Origin: Bradyrhizobium sp. Arg816
Lineage (GTDB): Bacteria > Pseudomonadota > Alphaproteobacteria > Rhizobiales > Xanthobacteraceae
Direction of reading: 5' to 3'
Assembly (NCBI RefSeq): GCF_029989365.1
Contig: NZ_JAPRAQ010000001.1
Span: 496,001 to 560,000 of the forward strand
Length of the DNA: 64,000 bases
Shown: piece after piece, positions 52,279-62,343 of the stretch
Position numbering within the stretch: the stretch's first letter is position 1
How the letters are laid out: every line of letters starts with the position of its first letter
The notes under the pieces: model-generated
What the model was told of the DNA's origin: nothing
The model's database searches: none
What the model saw: the letters and a program-made list of their open reading frames with translations, nothing else
Made by a program: the position numbers and the translations under genes

Positions 52279-53376
52279 ATGTCGCTCGCCCACGACGCCC
52301 GCGTCACCGTTCGTCCCGCCGCAGCGGCGCAGCGCCCCAAATTGCGCGGATGGCCCGAGATCAACAATCCTGCAGCCTGGATCGTCGCGGCCATTCTTCT
52401 GATCATGCCGCTGATCGCCAACGGCTTCTTCCTGATCGAGATCTTTGCGACCACGCTGATCCTCGGCATCATGGCGCTGAGCCTGATGTTCCTCGCCGGC
52501 TACGGCGGCATGGTCAGCCTGATGCAGCTCACCATCGCAGGCTTCTCCGCCTATATGGTCGCGGTGTTCGGCGTCAGCGGCAACGCCAATATCAGCCTGG
52601 GTTGGCCGTGGTGGCTCGCGGTCCCGATGGCGCTTGCGCTCGCGACCATGTTCGGAACGCTCGGCGGCGCGCTGGCGGTGCGCACCGAGGGCATCTACAC
52701 CATCATGATCACGCTCGCGATCGGCGCGGCGTTCTATTATTTCACCAATCAGAACTGGGCGATCTTCAACGGCCATACCGGCATCAACACCGTCGCCACG
52801 CCGCATTTCTGGGGCGTCAACTGGCGCGCCGACATTCCCTTCTATTACATCGTGCTCGCGGTTGCTGCGCTGTGCTACTTCGCCGTTGAATACATCTCCC
52901 GCGCACCGTTCGGCCTGGCGCTGCAGGGTGTGCGCGACAATCCCCGCCGCATGGCTGCGCTCGGCTTCAACGTCAATGCGCACCGGGTCGCCGCCTACGC
53001 CTTCGCGTCCTTTGTCGCGGCGCTGGCCGGCGTGCTCCAGGTCTGGAACTACCGGCAGATCTCGCCGGGATCCGTGAGCGTCGGCGCCTGCATCGACATT
53101 CTCATCATCGCCGTGGTCGGCGGCATCACGCGTCCCATCGGTCCGTTCATCGGCGCGCTGATCTTCGTGCTGCTACGCACCTTCGCGCTCGACTTCCTGG
53201 TCAAGCTCGGGCTCGACGGCAACCGCTTCCGGCTGCTGATCGGTCTCGGTTTCCTCGCCATCGTCTTCTGGTCCTCGGACGGCGTGATAGGGCTCTGGCA
53301 GAGCTGGCGACAGCGCCAGCGATCCGGCGCGGCCCGTTCAAGCGGACGTCACGGTCAAGGATCCGGCCATGGATAG
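52279..53376 (+). CDS. livM: ABC transporter permease LivM
   Basis: A 365-residue permease. Typical motifs: ATTLILGIMALSLMFLAGYG, GGMVSLMQLTIAGFSAYMVA, EYISRAPFGLALQGVRDNPR and RRMAALGFNVNAHRVAAYAF. It ends in a Ser/Gly/His-rich tail. It starts 1 bp after livH and overlaps livG by 8 bp. Confidence 0.92.
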   Translation: MSLAHDARVTVRPAAAAQRPKLRGWPEINNPAAWIVAAILLIMPLIANGFFLIEIFATTLILGIMALSLMFLAGYGGMVSLMQLTIAGFSAYMVAVFGVSGNANISLGWPWWLAVPMALALATMFGTLGGALAVRTEGIYTIMITLAIGAAFYYFTNQNWAIFNGHTGINTVATPHFWGVNWRADIPFYYIVLAVAALCYFAVEYISRAPFGLALQGVRDNPRRMAALGFNVNAHRVAAYAFASFVAALAGVLQVWNYRQISPGSVSVGACIDILIIAVVGGITRPIGPFIGALIFVLLRTFALDFLVKLGLDGNRFRLLIGLGFLAIVFWSSDGVIGLWQSWRQRQRSGAARSSGRHGQGSGHG

Positions 53377-54151
53377 CGTCGCGCAACGCCTCTCGGCCGT
53401 CGGCGCCGGCGCGGCGCTGGAGCTTCGCGGCGTGACGCGCCTGTTCGGCGCGCTGGCCGCGCTCACCGACGTCACCATTACCGTGCGTCCCGGCGAGCGG
53501 CGCGCGGTGCTCGGCTCGAATGGTGCCGGCAAAACCACCCTGTTCAACTGCATCACCGGCGATTTCCCGCCCTCCTCCGGCACCATCCGTTTCTTCGGCG
53601 AGGACGTCACCCACTTCCCGCCCTACGAGCGCATCCGCCGCGGTCTGCGCCGGACCTACCAGATCTCCGCGCTCTTTCCCGGTCTCACCGTCCAGGACAA
53701 CGTCTACCTCGCCTGCCGCGGCGTCTCGCGCGGGCGCTTCTCGTTCCTGCGCCCCGGACAGAACGACGCGCTGATGAGCGCGGCCGATAATCTCGTGCAG
53801 GCTGTCCATCTCACGGGCGTGAAGGACCAGCGCGTCGCCGAGCTTGCGCATGGCCAGCAGCGCCAGCTCGAGATCGCACTGGCGCTCGCGGGAGCGCCGC
53901 GCTTCGTGTTGTTCGACGAGCCGGCCGCGGGCCTGTCTCCGACCGAGCGTGCCGAGCTGGTCGAGATCCTGACCTCGCTGCCGGCGCATATCGGCTACAT
54001 CATCATCGAGCACGACATGGACGTGGCGCTACGCGTCGTCGAGAGCGTCACGATGATGCACAACGGGCGCATCTTCAAGGAAGGCCTGCCGCAGGAGATC
54101 CAGTCCGATCCCGAGGTGCAGGAGCTTTACCTCGGAGGCGGCCATGAATGA
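53369..54151 (+). CDS. livG: ABC transporter ATP-binding protein LivG
   Basis: A 260-residue ATPase. Walker A is [20 protein letters not shown], the signature region is [20 protein letters not shown] (LivG-like, with H-G-x-Q-R-x-L), and Walker B is [15 protein letters not shown]. It ends with [16 protein letters not shown], the usual LivG terminus, and overlaps livF by 8 bp. Confidence 0.93.
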   Translation: MDSVAQRLSAVGAGAALELRGVTRLFGALAALTDVTITVRPGERRAVLGSNGAGKTTLFNCITGDFPPSSGTIRFFGEDVTHFPPYERIRRGLRRTYQISALFPGLTVQDNVYLACRGVSRGRFSFLRPGQNDALMSAADNLVQAVHLTGVKDQRVAELAHGQQRQLEIALALAGAPRFVLFDEPAAGLSPTERAELVEILTSLPAHIGYIIIEHDMDVALRVVESVTMMHNGRIFKEGLPQEIQSDPEVQELYLGGGHE

Positions 54152-56357
54152 GGCCCGCCGCTCCGCCGCCGCCCTCGAAGTCCGCGGCCTCGACGTCTAC
54201 TACGGGCATTCGCATGCGCTGCAAGGCGTGGATCTGACGCTCGAAGCCGGCGTATTCTCGGTGGTCGGCCGCAACGGCATGGGCAAGACCACGCTGTGCA
54301 AGGCGATCATGGGACTGGTGCCGGTCAGTGGCGGCTCGATCCGCGTCCGCGGCGACGACATCACCCAGCGGCCGCCCGCCCACATAGCCCGGCTCGGCGT
54401 CGGCTACGTGCCACAGGGCCGGCGGCTGTGGCGCTCGCTCAGCGTCGACGAGCATCTGCAGCTTGCCGCGGGCCTGCGGCGCGGGCCGTGGACGGTCGAG
54501 CGCATCTACGAGACCTTTCCGCGATTGGCCGAGCGCAAGGATCATGGTGGCGGCCAGCTCTCCGGCGGCGAGCAGCAGATGCTGGCGATCTCCCGCGCGC
54601 TGCTCACCAACCCGCAGCTCCTGATCATGGACGAGCCGACCGAGGGGCTTGCGCCCGTCATCGTCGCCCAGGTCGAGGAGATGCTGGTGCGGCTTGGCGA
54701 GGACGGCGACATGTCCGTGCTCGTGATCGAGCAGAATATCGGTGTGGCCACGGCCGTGTCGCGCAACGTCGCGATCATGGTCAACGGCCGCATCAACCGC
54801 ATCATCGATTCCGTGCGCCTTGCCGCGGACCGGGAGTTGCAGCAGCGCCTGCTCGGCGTCGGACTCCACGCCGAGCTCGAGCCCGCCATCGACGTGCCGG
54901 CTGCAGGCACCGGGGCGAAGGCCGCACCGCAGCCGTCCCGTCCAGGCGGCCCGATCCGCGTCTACATCTCCAATCCGACGCCGCCCACCCGATGGTCACA
55001 GCCAGTCCCGATCGCTCGCATCGAGGCCGCCGCCCGCACGCTCTCGACACAGGTGGCGCGTCTCGACGAGACCGCCCGGCGCCGGCGCGAGCCGGTCGCG
55101 GCGCAGATGCAGGGACCCCCGGTCGTGCTCGTCGTCGGCACGCTCGACACCAAGGGCACGGAGCTTCGCTTCATCCGCGACATCATCGCCGGGAGCGGCC
55201 TGCGCACGCGACTGGTCGATGTCTCCACCAGCGGCCGGCACGCAACCAGCGACGTCTCCGCCCAGGAGATCGCGTTGAACCATGGGCGCGGCGGATCGGC
55301 GGTGTTCGGACCCGACCGCGGCGCCGCCGTCACGGCGATGGCCGAGGCCTTCGCCAGCTGGCTGCGACGCCAGAGCAATGTGGCCGGCGTGATTTCAGCG
55401 GGCGGCTCGGGCGCGGCGTCGCTGGTCGCGCCGGGGATGCGGGCCCTCCCCGTCGGGGTGCCCAAGCTGATCATCTCTTCCGTCGCCTCCGGCGACGTCG
55501 GGCCCTATGTCGGCCCCGCCGACATCACCATGATGCATTCGGTCACCGACGTGCAGGGCCTCAACTCGATCTCGCGTGCCGTGCTCGCCAATGGCGCCTA
55601 CGCGCTGGCCGGCATGGTCAGGGCCCGCCTCGATCAGCACGCGCGGAAGGATCGCGGCGACGGCGGATTGCCGTCGGTCGGCCTCACCATGTTCGGCGTC
55701 ACCACGCCGGCGGTGCAGAAGATCGCGGCCGACCTGCGCGAGGATTTCGAATGCCTCGTCTTCCACGCCACCGGCGTTGGCGGCCGCTCAATGGAGAAGC
55801 TCGTCGATTCCGGGCAGATCGCCGGCGTCATCGATCTCACCACCACGGAAATCTGCGATCTCCTGATGGGCGGCGTGTTCCCGGCGACCGACGACCGCTT
55901 CGGCGCCATCATCCGCAGCCGCCTGCCTTACGTCGGCTCGGTGGGCGCGCTCGACATGGTCAATTTCGGCGCCCCGGACACCATTGCGGAGCGCTACCGC
56001 GGCCGCAAATTCCACGTCCACAACCCGCAGGTCACCTTGATGCGGACCACGGCGGACGAGAACGAACGCATGGGCCGCTGGATCGCCGATCGGCTCAACC
56101 AGATGGACGGCCCGGTACGCTTCTTCCTGCCCGAGGGCGGCGTCTCCGCGCTCGACGCGCGAGGACAGCCATTCTGGGATCCCGATGCCGATGCGGCGCT
56201 GTTCCGTGCGCTGGAGCGGAACGTGCGGCAGACCGCCAACCGTCAGCTCATCCGCGTCCCCAAGAACATCAACGATCCCGAGTTCGCCTCCACCATTGTC
56301 AGCGCGTTCCGGACCTTGTTCGGCCGCACCGGGGCGCGCCGGAGACTAGCGAGGTGA
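54144..56357 (+). CDS. LivF ATPase fused to Tm-1/UPF0261 domain
   Basis: A 737-residue fusion. Residues 1-236 are a complete Liv[19 protein letters not shown] (Walker A), [19 protein letters not shown] (signature), [16 protein letters not shown] (Walker B). A Pro/Ala/Arg-rich linker (about 237-325) follows. From [20 protein letters not shown] (about 327) to the end it is a full-length Tm-1-like ATP-binding (UPF0261) protein, with [38 protein letters not shown] and [20 protein letters not shown]. The frame shows no break. Tm-1 N-domains in plants inhibit tobamovirus replication; bacterial roles are unknown. The fusion ties this function to a transporter. Confidence 0.9.
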   Translation: MNEARRSAAALEVRGLDVYYGHSHALQGVDLTLEAGVFSVVGRNGMGKTTLCKAIMGLVPVSGGSIRVRGDDITQRPPAHIARLGVGYVPQGRRLWRSLSVDEHLQLAAGLRRGPWTVERIYETFPRLAERKDHGGGQLSGGEQQMLAISRALLTNPQLLIMDEPTEGLAPVIVAQVEEMLVRLGEDGDMSVLVIEQNIGVATAVSRNVAIMVNGRINRIIDSVRLAADRELQQRLLGVGLHAELEPAIDVPAAGTGAKAAPQPSRPGGPIRVYISNPTPPTRWSQPVPIARIEAAARTLSTQVARLDETARRRREPVAAQMQGPPVVLVVGTLDTKGTELRFIRDIIAGSGLRTRLVDVSTSGRHATSDVSAQEIALNHGRGGSAVFGPDRGAAVTAMAEAFASWLRRQSNVAGVISAGGSGAASLVAPGMRALPVGVPKLIISSVASGDVGPYVGPADITMMHSVTDVQGLNSISRAVLANGAYALAGMVRARLDQHARKDRGDGGLPSVGLTMFGVTTPAVQKIAADLREDFECLVFHATGVGGRSMEKLVDSGQIAGVIDLTTTEICDLLMGGVFPATDDRFGAIIRSRLPYVGSVGALDMVNFGAPDTIAERYRGRKFHVHNPQVTLMRTTADENERMGRWIADRLNQMDGPVRFFLPEGGVSALDARGQPFWDPDADAALFRALERNVRQTANRQLIRVPKNINDPEFASTIVSAFRTLFGRTGARRRLAR

Positions 56358-56360
56358 TCG

Positions 56361-57194
56361 ATGGCCCGGTTTGAACGCGCAGAACTGTTGAAACGCTTCC
56401 GCGACATGGCAAAGCGCGGCGAGCCCATCATCGGCGGCGGCGCCGGCACCGGCCTGTCGGCCAAGTGCGAGGAAGCCGGTGGCGTCGATCTCATCGTCAT
56501 CTACAATTCCGGCCGCTATCGCATGGCCGGCCGCGGCTCGCTTGCGGGATTGATGGCTTATGGCGACGCCAACGCCATCGTGCTGGAGATGGCCGGCGAA
56601 GTGCTGCCCGTCGTGACCAGGACGCCAGTGCTCGCTGGCGTCAATGGCACCGACCCGTTCCGCGACATGGACGTTTTCCTGGACCAGTTGAAGGCGCTCG
56701 GTTTTGCCGGCGTGCAGAACTTTCCGACCGTCGGCCTGATCGACGGAGTGTTCCGCGCCAATCTCGAAGAGACCGGCATGTCCTATGCGCTGGAGATCGA
56801 CATGATCGCCAAGGCGCGCGAGAAGGACCTGCTGACGACGCCCTACGTCTTTACCGAGAAGGAAGCCGCGGCGATGGCGATCGCGGGCGCGGATATCATC
56901 GTCTGTCACCTCGGCCTCACGACCGGGGGCAGCATCGGCGCGCAGACCGCACCCAAGCTCAAGGATTGCCCGGCGCGCATCGACACCTGGGCCTCCGCCG
57001 CGCTCAGCGTCAATCCGGACATTCTGGTGCTCGCCCACGGCGGACCGATCGCCGATCCGGACGACGCCGATTTCATCATGAAGAACACCCGCTACTGCCA
57101 CGGCTTTTACGGCGCCTCCTCGATGGAGCGGCTGCCGGTCGAGCGGGCGCTGACGGATCAGGTACGCAAATTCAAGGCGATCGGCGCGCGATAA
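56361..57194 (+). CDS. TIM-barrel protein, Tm-1 C-domain / PEP hydrolase family
   Basis: A 277-residue protein of the phosphoenolpyruvate hydrolase-like TIM-barrel family. It shows [80 protein letters not shown] and [20 protein letters not shown]. In plant and fungal Tm-1 this domain is fused behind the UPF0261 domain; here it is the next gene, 3 bp after the LivF-UPF0261 fusion, so the two halves are kept together. The physiological reaction is not established. Confidence 0.88.
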   Translation: MARFERAELLKRFRDMAKRGEPIIGGGAGTGLSAKCEEAGGVDLIVIYNSGRYRMAGRGSLAGLMAYGDANAIVLEMAGEVLPVVTRTPVLAGVNGTDPFRDMDVFLDQLKALGFAGVQNFPTVGLIDGVFRANLEETGMSYALEIDMIAKAREKDLLTTPYVFTEKEAAAMAIAGADIIVCHLGLTTGGSIGAQTAPKLKDCPARIDTWASAALSVNPDILVLAHGGPIADPDDADFIMKNTRYCHGFYGASSMERLPVERALTDQVRKFKAIGAR

Positions 57195-57219
57195 CGCCGG
57201 AAGGTCGAGGGAGGGAAAT

Positions 57220-60132
57220 ATGTCAGGGACTCTGGTCGGTGAATTGATCCTCTGGCTGATCGTCGCCATCGTGGTGATCGTGGTCGGCGTCTACATCGTG
57301 AACTGGCTCTACCATCGTTCGTCCAAGGAGACCTCATTCGTCCGGACCGGCCTGCTCGGCGAGCGCGTCGTGATCAACGGCGGCGCCTTCGTGCTGCCCT
57401 TCATCCACGACTACACGCCGGTCAACATGAACGTTCAGCCGATGGGCATCGTGCGCTCCCGGCAGGACGCCGTGATCACCCGTGACCGCATGCGCGTCGA
57501 CATCGAGGCCGACTTCTATGTCCGCGTCCAGGCCACCCGCGAAGCCGTGTCCATCGCCGCCGCCACGCTCGGCCGCCGCACCATGGAGCCCGAGCAGCTC
57601 CACGCCCTCCTCGCCGGCAAATTCATCTCCGCGATCCGTTCAATTGCCTCGGAGATGACCTTGGAGCAGATGCATGAGCAACGCGGCGAGTATGTGGCCC
57701 GCGTCAAGGCGAACGCGGCTGAGGCCCTCGCTCAGAACGGACTCGAGCTGGAGTCCGTCGCGATCACCGATCTCGACCAGACCGATCTCGAATTCTTCAA
57801 TCCTTCGAACCGCTTCGACGCCGAAGGTCTGACACGGCTGATGGAGGACATCGAGGCCAAGCGCAAGCTGCGCAACGACATCGAGCAGGATTCTATGATC
57901 AAGATCCGCTCCCGCAATCTGGAGGCCGAGCGACAGGCCCTCGAGATCGAGCGCGAAAGCGAGACGGCGCGCCTCGAGCAAGAGCGCGACATCGAGATGC
58001 GCCGCGCCCTGCAACGCACCGAGGTCGCGCGTGAGCGGGCCCTGCGCGAGACCGAGGCCGAGCAGGCGCAAATTTCCGCGCGGGAGACCATCGAGAAGGC
58101 ACGCATCGCCAACGACCAGGCGATCGCGGAAGCCCGCATCGCGTCCGAGCGCGAGACGCGCCAGCGGGAGATCGAGCGCACCCGCACCATCGAAGAGAAG
58201 GAACTGCTCGCCCGCGAGGAGATCGAGAAGACCCGGATCGCCAACCAACGCTCGATCGACACCAGCCGCATCGCCTCGGAGCGCGAAGTGCGCCAGCGCG
58301 AGATCGAGCGGATGCGTACGATCGAAGAAGCCGAGATCGCCGCCCGCGAGGGGATCGAGAAAGCGCGCATCCAGCAGGACCGGGTGGTGACCGACGCCCG
58401 TATTGCCAATGAAGAAGAGACACGGCGCCGCGAGATCGAGCGGACCCGCGCCGTGGACGAAGCCGAGATCGCCGCCCGCGAAGCGACCGAAAAGGCCCGC
58501 ATCGCCCAGACCATGATTGTCAATGTCGAGCGCATCGCGTCGGACGAGCGCACCCGCGCGCTTGAGATCCAGCAGGTGCGCACGATCCAGGAAGCCGAGA
58601 TCGAGGCCCAGCGCGCGGTCGAGGCCGCGCGCATCGCCCGCGAGCGGACGCTTGCCGCCGAGCGCATCGCCGCCGAGCAGAATACGCGGCAATTGGAGAT
58701 CGAGCGCAACCAGGCACTCGACGTCGCGGGAATCACGGCACGCGAGGCGACGGAAGCCACCCGTATCGCCCAGGAGGAACGCGTTCGTTCACTCGAGATC
58801 GCCCGCAACCGCGCCGTCGAGGAAGCCGACATCGCCTCGCGCGAAGCGATCGAGGCCGCGCGGGTTGCACAGGAGAAGGCCATCGCCGCCGAGCGGATCC
58901 AGGCCGACAGGGAGACCAAGGCGTTGGAGATCGAGCGGACCGCAGCGATCGAGGCGGCTGACCTCAAGCGGCGCGACGTGATCGAGCGCCAGCGGATCGG
59001 CGTCGATCTCGCGCTGGAGTCCGAGCGGATCAATTCGTCCAAGAAGCGCGAAGTGCTCAATATCGAGCAGAAAAAGGCGATCGAGATCGCGGACGAGGAC
59101 CGCGTCATCGCGCTCTCCACCAAGCGCTCCGAACGCATCGACGCCGACCGCCAGGTCAAGCAGGCCGAGATCGTCGCCCGCAAGGACGTCGAGACCACCG
59201 ACGTCTCACGCGAGCAGGCGCTGGAGGCGGCGCGGATCGAACGCCGCCGCTCGATCGAGCAGCTCGAGGTCGCCCGCGTCCAGTCGCTGCAGGAAGCCGA
59301 GATCGCCGCGCGCGAAGAGGTCGAGCGTGCCCGCATTTCGTCGGATCGCGGCCTGGATGAAGCCCGCATCGGCCGCGAGCGCGAACTGCGCAAGCTCGAA
59401 GTCAACCGCGAGAAGGAGGTCGAGACCGTTCTGATGGAGAAGGCGATCGCGATCCACCTGAAGTCGCTGGAAGAGTCCGCAGCCAGGGCCTCGGCCGAGG
59501 AAGCGCGGATACATGCGACGGAGGCCACCGAGCGTGTCATCACCGCGCGCGAAAACGAAATCGCCAGGCGTCGCAAGAGCGTGGAAATCGTGATTGCCGA
59601 GAAGCAGGCCGAGGAGACCCGAATTGCCGCCGAAGCCGAGCGCGTGCGCGCGGCCGTCGAGGCCGAGGCGCAGCGGCTGCTCAACGAGGCCGAGAACGTG
59701 CTGACCGACCAGGCTCGCTACTCGCTGTTCCGCAGGAAGCTGCTCGACCGCATCGAAGGCATCGTGCGCGAGAGCGTCAAGCCGATGGAGAAGATCGAGG
59801 GCATCCGCATCCTCCAGGTCGACGGCCTCAACGGCAACGGCCATGGCGGCAATGGCGGCCGCAGCGCCACCGACGAGGTGATCGACTCGGCGCTGCGCTA
59901 CCGCGTCCAGGCGCCGCTGATCGATTCGCTTCTGGCGGATATCGGCGTCGAGGGCGGCAGCCTCGCCAAGATGCCGGGCCTGATCCGCGAGGCTCGCGAC
60001 ATGCAAGGCATCAAGGAGTCCGCCCGCAAGGGCGGCGGTGGCGGCGGAGGCGGCGAGAAGCCGGCTGCAGCTCCCTCGCCTTCCACCGAGGGCGAGCCGC
60101 CCGCGGAGCGCAGCCCCCGGAAGAAGAGCTGA
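57220..60132 (+). CDS. Giant SPFH/flotillin-like coiled-coil membrane protein
   Basis: A 970-residue protein. An N-terminal membrane segment (LILWLIVAIVVIVVGVYIVN) leads to an SPFH/band-7 domain (about 35-200) with VRTGLLGERVVINGGAFVLP, MRVDIEADFYVRVQATREAV and EYVARVKANAAEALAQNGLE. From about 205 to 800 it is an unbroken, highly charged helix, with 44-residue repeats from residue 285 to about 625. The C-terminal domain (about 810-900) has DQARYSLFRRKLLDRIEGIV and a Gly-rich stretch, then a Pro/Ser tail. Flotillins are about 480-650 residues, so this is much longer. GAGGGAAA precedes the ATG. It could scaffold the transporter and the molybdenum enzyme at the membrane. Confidence 0.88.
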   Translation: MSGTLVGELILWLIVAIVVIVVGVYIVNWLYHRSSKETSFVRTGLLGERVVINGGAFVLPFIHDYTPVNMNVQPMGIVRSRQDAVITRDRMRVDIEADFYVRVQATREAVSIAAATLGRRTMEPEQLHALLAGKFISAIRSIASEMTLEQMHEQRGEYVARVKANAAEALAQNGLELESVAITDLDQTDLEFFNPSNRFDAEGLTRLMEDIEAKRKLRNDIEQDSMIKIRSRNLEAERQALEIERESETARLEQERDIEMRRALQRTEVARERALRETEAEQAQISARETIEKARIANDQAIAEARIASERETRQREIERTRTIEEKELLAREEIEKTRIANQRSIDTSRIASEREVRQREIERMRTIEEAEIAAREGIEKARIQQDRVVTDARIANEEETRRREIERTRAVDEAEIAAREATEKARIAQTMIVNVERIASDERTRALEIQQVRTIQEAEIEAQRAVEAARIARERTLAAERIAAEQNTRQLEIERNQALDVAGITAREATEATRIAQEERVRSLEIARNRAVEEADIASREAIEAARVAQEKAIAAERIQADRETKALEIERTAAIEAADLKRRDVIERQRIGVDLALESERINSSKKREVLNIEQKKAIEIADEDRVIALSTKRSERIDADRQVKQAEIVARKDVETTDVSREQALEAARIERRRSIEQLEVARVQSLQEAEIAAREEVERARISSDRGLDEARIGRERELRKLEVNREKEVETVLMEKAIAIHLKSLEESAARASAEEARIHATEATERVITARENEIARRRKSVEIVIAEKQAEETRIAAEAERVRAAVEAEAQRLLNEAENVLTDQARYSLFRRKLLDRIEGIVRESVKPMEKIEGIRILQVDGLNGNGHGGNGGRSATDEVIDSALRYRVQAPLIDSLLADIGVEGGSLAKMPGLIREARDMQGIKESARKGGGGGGGGEKPAAAPSPSTEGEPPAERSPRKKS
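58072..59100 (+). repeat. 132-bp (44-residue) repeats, hendecad coil
   Basis: Eight consecutive units begin with [IL]-x-[AS]-[RQ]-[ED]-x-[IT]-E-x-[AT]-R-I and carry R-I-A-[SN] near position 22 and E-I-E-R near 33. Seven are 44 residues and one (units ITAREATEATRI onwards) is 33. Since 44 and 33 are multiples of 11, the coil is built of 11-residue elements; the short unit has lost exactly one. Confidence 0.85.
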
Positions 60133-60141
60133 GGTCGCATC

Positions 60142-60579
60142 ATGGCCCGCGTCTATGTCTCAACCGTCGTCAATGCGCGCAACGATCGCGTCTGGGCGCG
60201 GGTGCGCGACTTCAACGGCATGCCGAACTGGCATCCCGCGATCGCGGAAAGCCGCATCGAGGGCGGCGAGCCCTCGGACAAGATCGGCTGTGTCAGGGAT
60301 TTTCGCCTGCGCAACGGCGACCGCATCCGCGAGAGGCTGCTCGGCCTTTCCGACTACGACATGTTCTGCACCTATTCGATCCTGGAATCCCCCATGGGCG
60401 TCGAGAATTACGTCGCGACGTTGCGGCTGACGCCGGTCACCGACGGCGACCAGACCTTCATGGAATGGACCGCCGAGTTCGACTGCGCACCCGAACGGGA
60501 AGCGGAGCTCGTCGGCAATATCGGCGGCGGCGTGTTCCAGGGCGGCTTCGACGCCCTCAAGCGCCAGTTCGGAGGGTGA
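60142..60579 (+). CDS. SRPBCC (START-like) family protein 1
   Basis: A 145-residue helix-grip protein. It shows ARVYVSTVVNARNDRVWARV, RDFNGMPNWHPAIAESRIEG, SDKIGCVRDFRLRNGDRIRE and YVATLRLTPVTDGDQTFMEW, the pattern of PYR/PYL-like bacterial SRPBCC proteins that bind hydrophobic ligands. It is a tandem paralog of the next gene. CoxG, an SRPBCC protein, tethers CO dehydrogenase-type enzymes to the membrane, so a similar role with the molybdenum hydroxylase here is possible. Confidence 0.88.
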   Translation: MARVYVSTVVNARNDRVWARVRDFNGMPNWHPAIAESRIEGGEPSDKIGCVRDFRLRNGDRIRERLLGLSDYDMFCTYSILESPMGVENYVATLRLTPVTDGDQTFMEWTAEFDCAPEREAELVGNIGGGVFQGGFDALKRQFGG

Positions 60580-60584
60580 ACTCC

Positions 60585-61028
60585 GTGCCGCATATCGTGA
60601 AAAGCACGATCCTGGATGCGCCCACCGATGCGGTGTGGGACGTGCTGCGCGATTTCAACGGACATGATCACTGGCATCCGGCGGTTGCGAGCTCCACGAT
60701 CGAGCGCGCGCACTCCCCTGACAAGATCGGCTGTATCAGGCGCTTTAAGCTGCAGGACGGATCGGAGCTGCGCGAGCAATTACTGGCGCTCTCCGATCTC
60801 GAGCAGACCTTCAGCTACTGTCTGCTCGATACGCCGGTGCCGATGTTCAACTACGTAGCGCATGTCCGCCTGCTGCCGGTGACCGACGGCGACCGCACCT
60901 TCTGGCACTGGGAGTCGCGCTTCAGCACCCGGCCGGAGGACCGCGATCGCATCGTCCACATGGTCGCGGAAGACATCTATCAAGCCGGCTTCGAGGCGAT
61001 CCGCCGGCACTTGAAGGAGGCGGCATAG
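60585..61028 (+). CDS. SRPBCC (START-like) family protein 2
   Basis: A 147-residue protein starting at GTG 60585 (PHIVKSTILDAPTDAVWDVL), with GGAGGG 8 nt upstream; GTG at 60576 is in frame. It shares RDFNGHDHWHPAVASSTIE, SPDKIGCIRRFKLQDGSELR and YVAHVRLLPVTDGDRTFWHW with the preceding protein, so the pair arose by tandem duplication and may form a heterodimer. It lies 2 bp before the FAD subunit gene. Confidence 0.87.
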   Translation: MPHIVKSTILDAPTDAVWDVLRDFNGHDHWHPAVASSTIERAHSPDKIGCIRRFKLQDGSELREQLLALSDLEQTFSYCLLDTPVPMFNYVAHVRLLPVTDGDRTFWHWESRFSTRPEDRDRIVHMVAEDIYQAGFEAIRRHLKEAA

Positions 61029-61030
61029 CA

Positions 61031-61849
61031 ATGGCCGTGACAGTGAAGACTTTTGCCAGCACAAGCGAAGCGGCCGGCGCGCTGTCGGCAGATCGCGGCG
61101 CACGCTATCTCGGCGGCGGCACGCTGGTGATGCGGGCGCTGAACGAGGGTGACGTCTCTGTCTCGACCGTCATCCGCGCCAGCGACCAGGCCCTGACCCG
61201 GATCGACGCGTCGGGCCCGCGCGTGACGCTCGGGGCCGGCATCACCTTCGCAAAAATCCTCGCCGAGCGCGACCTGGGCTTCCTGCACGCCCCTGCCCGC
61301 TCGATCGGCGGACCTGCGGTGCGCAACATGGGCACGGTCGGGGGCAATTTGTTCGCGCCAAGTCCCTATGGCGACTTCACGGTGGCGCTGCTTGCGCTCG
61401 ATGCCACCGTCGCCGTGCAGGGCGGCTTTGGCACGCGCGACATCGCCATCGAAGAATTCTTGCAGGCGCGCGAGCGGCAGGCCGGCACGCTGGTGCTCTC
61501 GGTGTCCTGCGCACGGCCGGCGAGCGCGGACGCCTTCCGCTACCACAAGGTCGCCCGTATCAAGCCAAAGGGCGGCTCCGTCATTACGCTCGCAGCCCAT
61601 CTGCCGATCAGCGGCGGACGGATCGCCGGGGCACGGATCGCGCTGGGCTCGATGGCACCGACCCAGATTCGGGCACGCGCCGCCGAGCGTGTGCTCGAGG
61701 GACGTTCGTTGGATGCCGCGACCATCGCAGCCGCGGCGTCCGCCGTCACCGAGGGCACCTCACCCTTCGATAACGCGCTCGGCAGCGCCTGGTATCGCCG
61801 CGAGATCGCCGGCGTCCATCTGCGCCGTCTCCTCTCGGGTCAGGAATAG
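61031..61849 (+). CDS. Molybdenum hydroxylase FAD-binding subunit
   Basis: A 272-residue CoxM/XdhB-like subunit that passes electrons from the 2Fe-2S centres to an acceptor via FAD. FAD-binding motifs are ARYLGGGTLVMRALNEGDVS and GGPAVRNMGTVGGNLFAPSP; SGGRIAGARIALGSMAPTQI is in the C-terminal CO_deh_flav_C domain. It is directly followed by the iron-sulfur subunit gene (6 bp). Confidence 0.92.
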   Translation: MAVTVKTFASTSEAAGALSADRGARYLGGGTLVMRALNEGDVSVSTVIRASDQALTRIDASGPRVTLGAGITFAKILAERDLGFLHAPARSIGGPAVRNMGTVGGNLFAPSPYGDFTVALLALDATVAVQGGFGTRDIAIEEFLQARERQAGTLVLSVSCARPASADAFRYHKVARIKPKGGSVITLAAHLPISGGRIAGARIALGSMAPTQIRARAAERVLEGRSLDAATIAAAASAVTEGTSPFDNALGSAWYRREIAGVHLRRLLSGQE

Positions 61850-61855
61850 CTCGTC

Positions 61856-62332
61856 ATGGCCAAGACCGCCCTGCAATTTCGTCATAACGGCCGCGACGTC
61901 GCGATCTTCGTCGATGGCGGCACCAATCTGCTGGTCGCTCTGCGCGAACTGATCGGCGATATGACGCCGAAGTTCGGCTGCGGCCAGGGCGGCTGTGGCA
62001 CCTGCAGTGTGCTGATCGACGGCGAGTTGCACCTGTCATGCCTGACGCTGGCGGAAACCGTCGCCGGCCGATCGGTAGAGACGCTCGACGGCCTCAAGCA
62101 GGGTCCAAACCTGCATCCGCTCCAGCGTGCTTTCGCCGACAATTTTGCCGCCCAATGCGGCTATTGCACGCCGGGCATGCTGATGGCCGCAAAGGCGCTG
62201 CTCGACCGTAATCCGCAGCCTAGCCGCGCCGAGGTCGTCGAGGCGATCTCCGGCAACATCTGCCGCTGCACCGGTTACGAACCCATCATCGATGCCATCC
62301 TTGCCGCTTCGGGCGGCCGGGCCAGTGCCTAA
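61856..62332 (+). CDS. Molybdenum hydroxylase 2Fe-2S subunit
   Basis: A 158-residue CoxS-like subunit with two [2Fe-2S] clusters. The plant ferredoxin-type cluster is in FGCGQGGCGTCSVLIDGELH and a later LSCL. The second, helical domain cluster is in AQCGYCTPGMLMAAKALL and SGNICRCTGYEPI. All eight ligand cysteines are present. Confidence 0.95.
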   Translation: MAKTALQFRHNGRDVAIFVDGGTNLLVALRELIGDMTPKFGCGQGGCGTCSVLIDGELHLSCLTLAETVAGRSVETLDGLKQGPNLHPLQRAFADNFAAQCGYCTPGMLMAAKALLDRNPQPSRAEVVEAISGNICRCTGYEPIIDAILAASGGRASA

Positions 62333-62343
62333 AGGATTTTGTC

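Noticed and set aside
54296..56374. 692-codon plus-strand frame
   Set aside because: Arg-rich out-of-frame shadow of the LivF-UPF0261 gene.
57732..59684. 650-codon minus-strand frame, very Ser/Arg-rich
   Set aside because: Shadow of the SPFH coiled coil; the composition is the complement of Glu/Arg/Ala-rich codons and no domain is visible.
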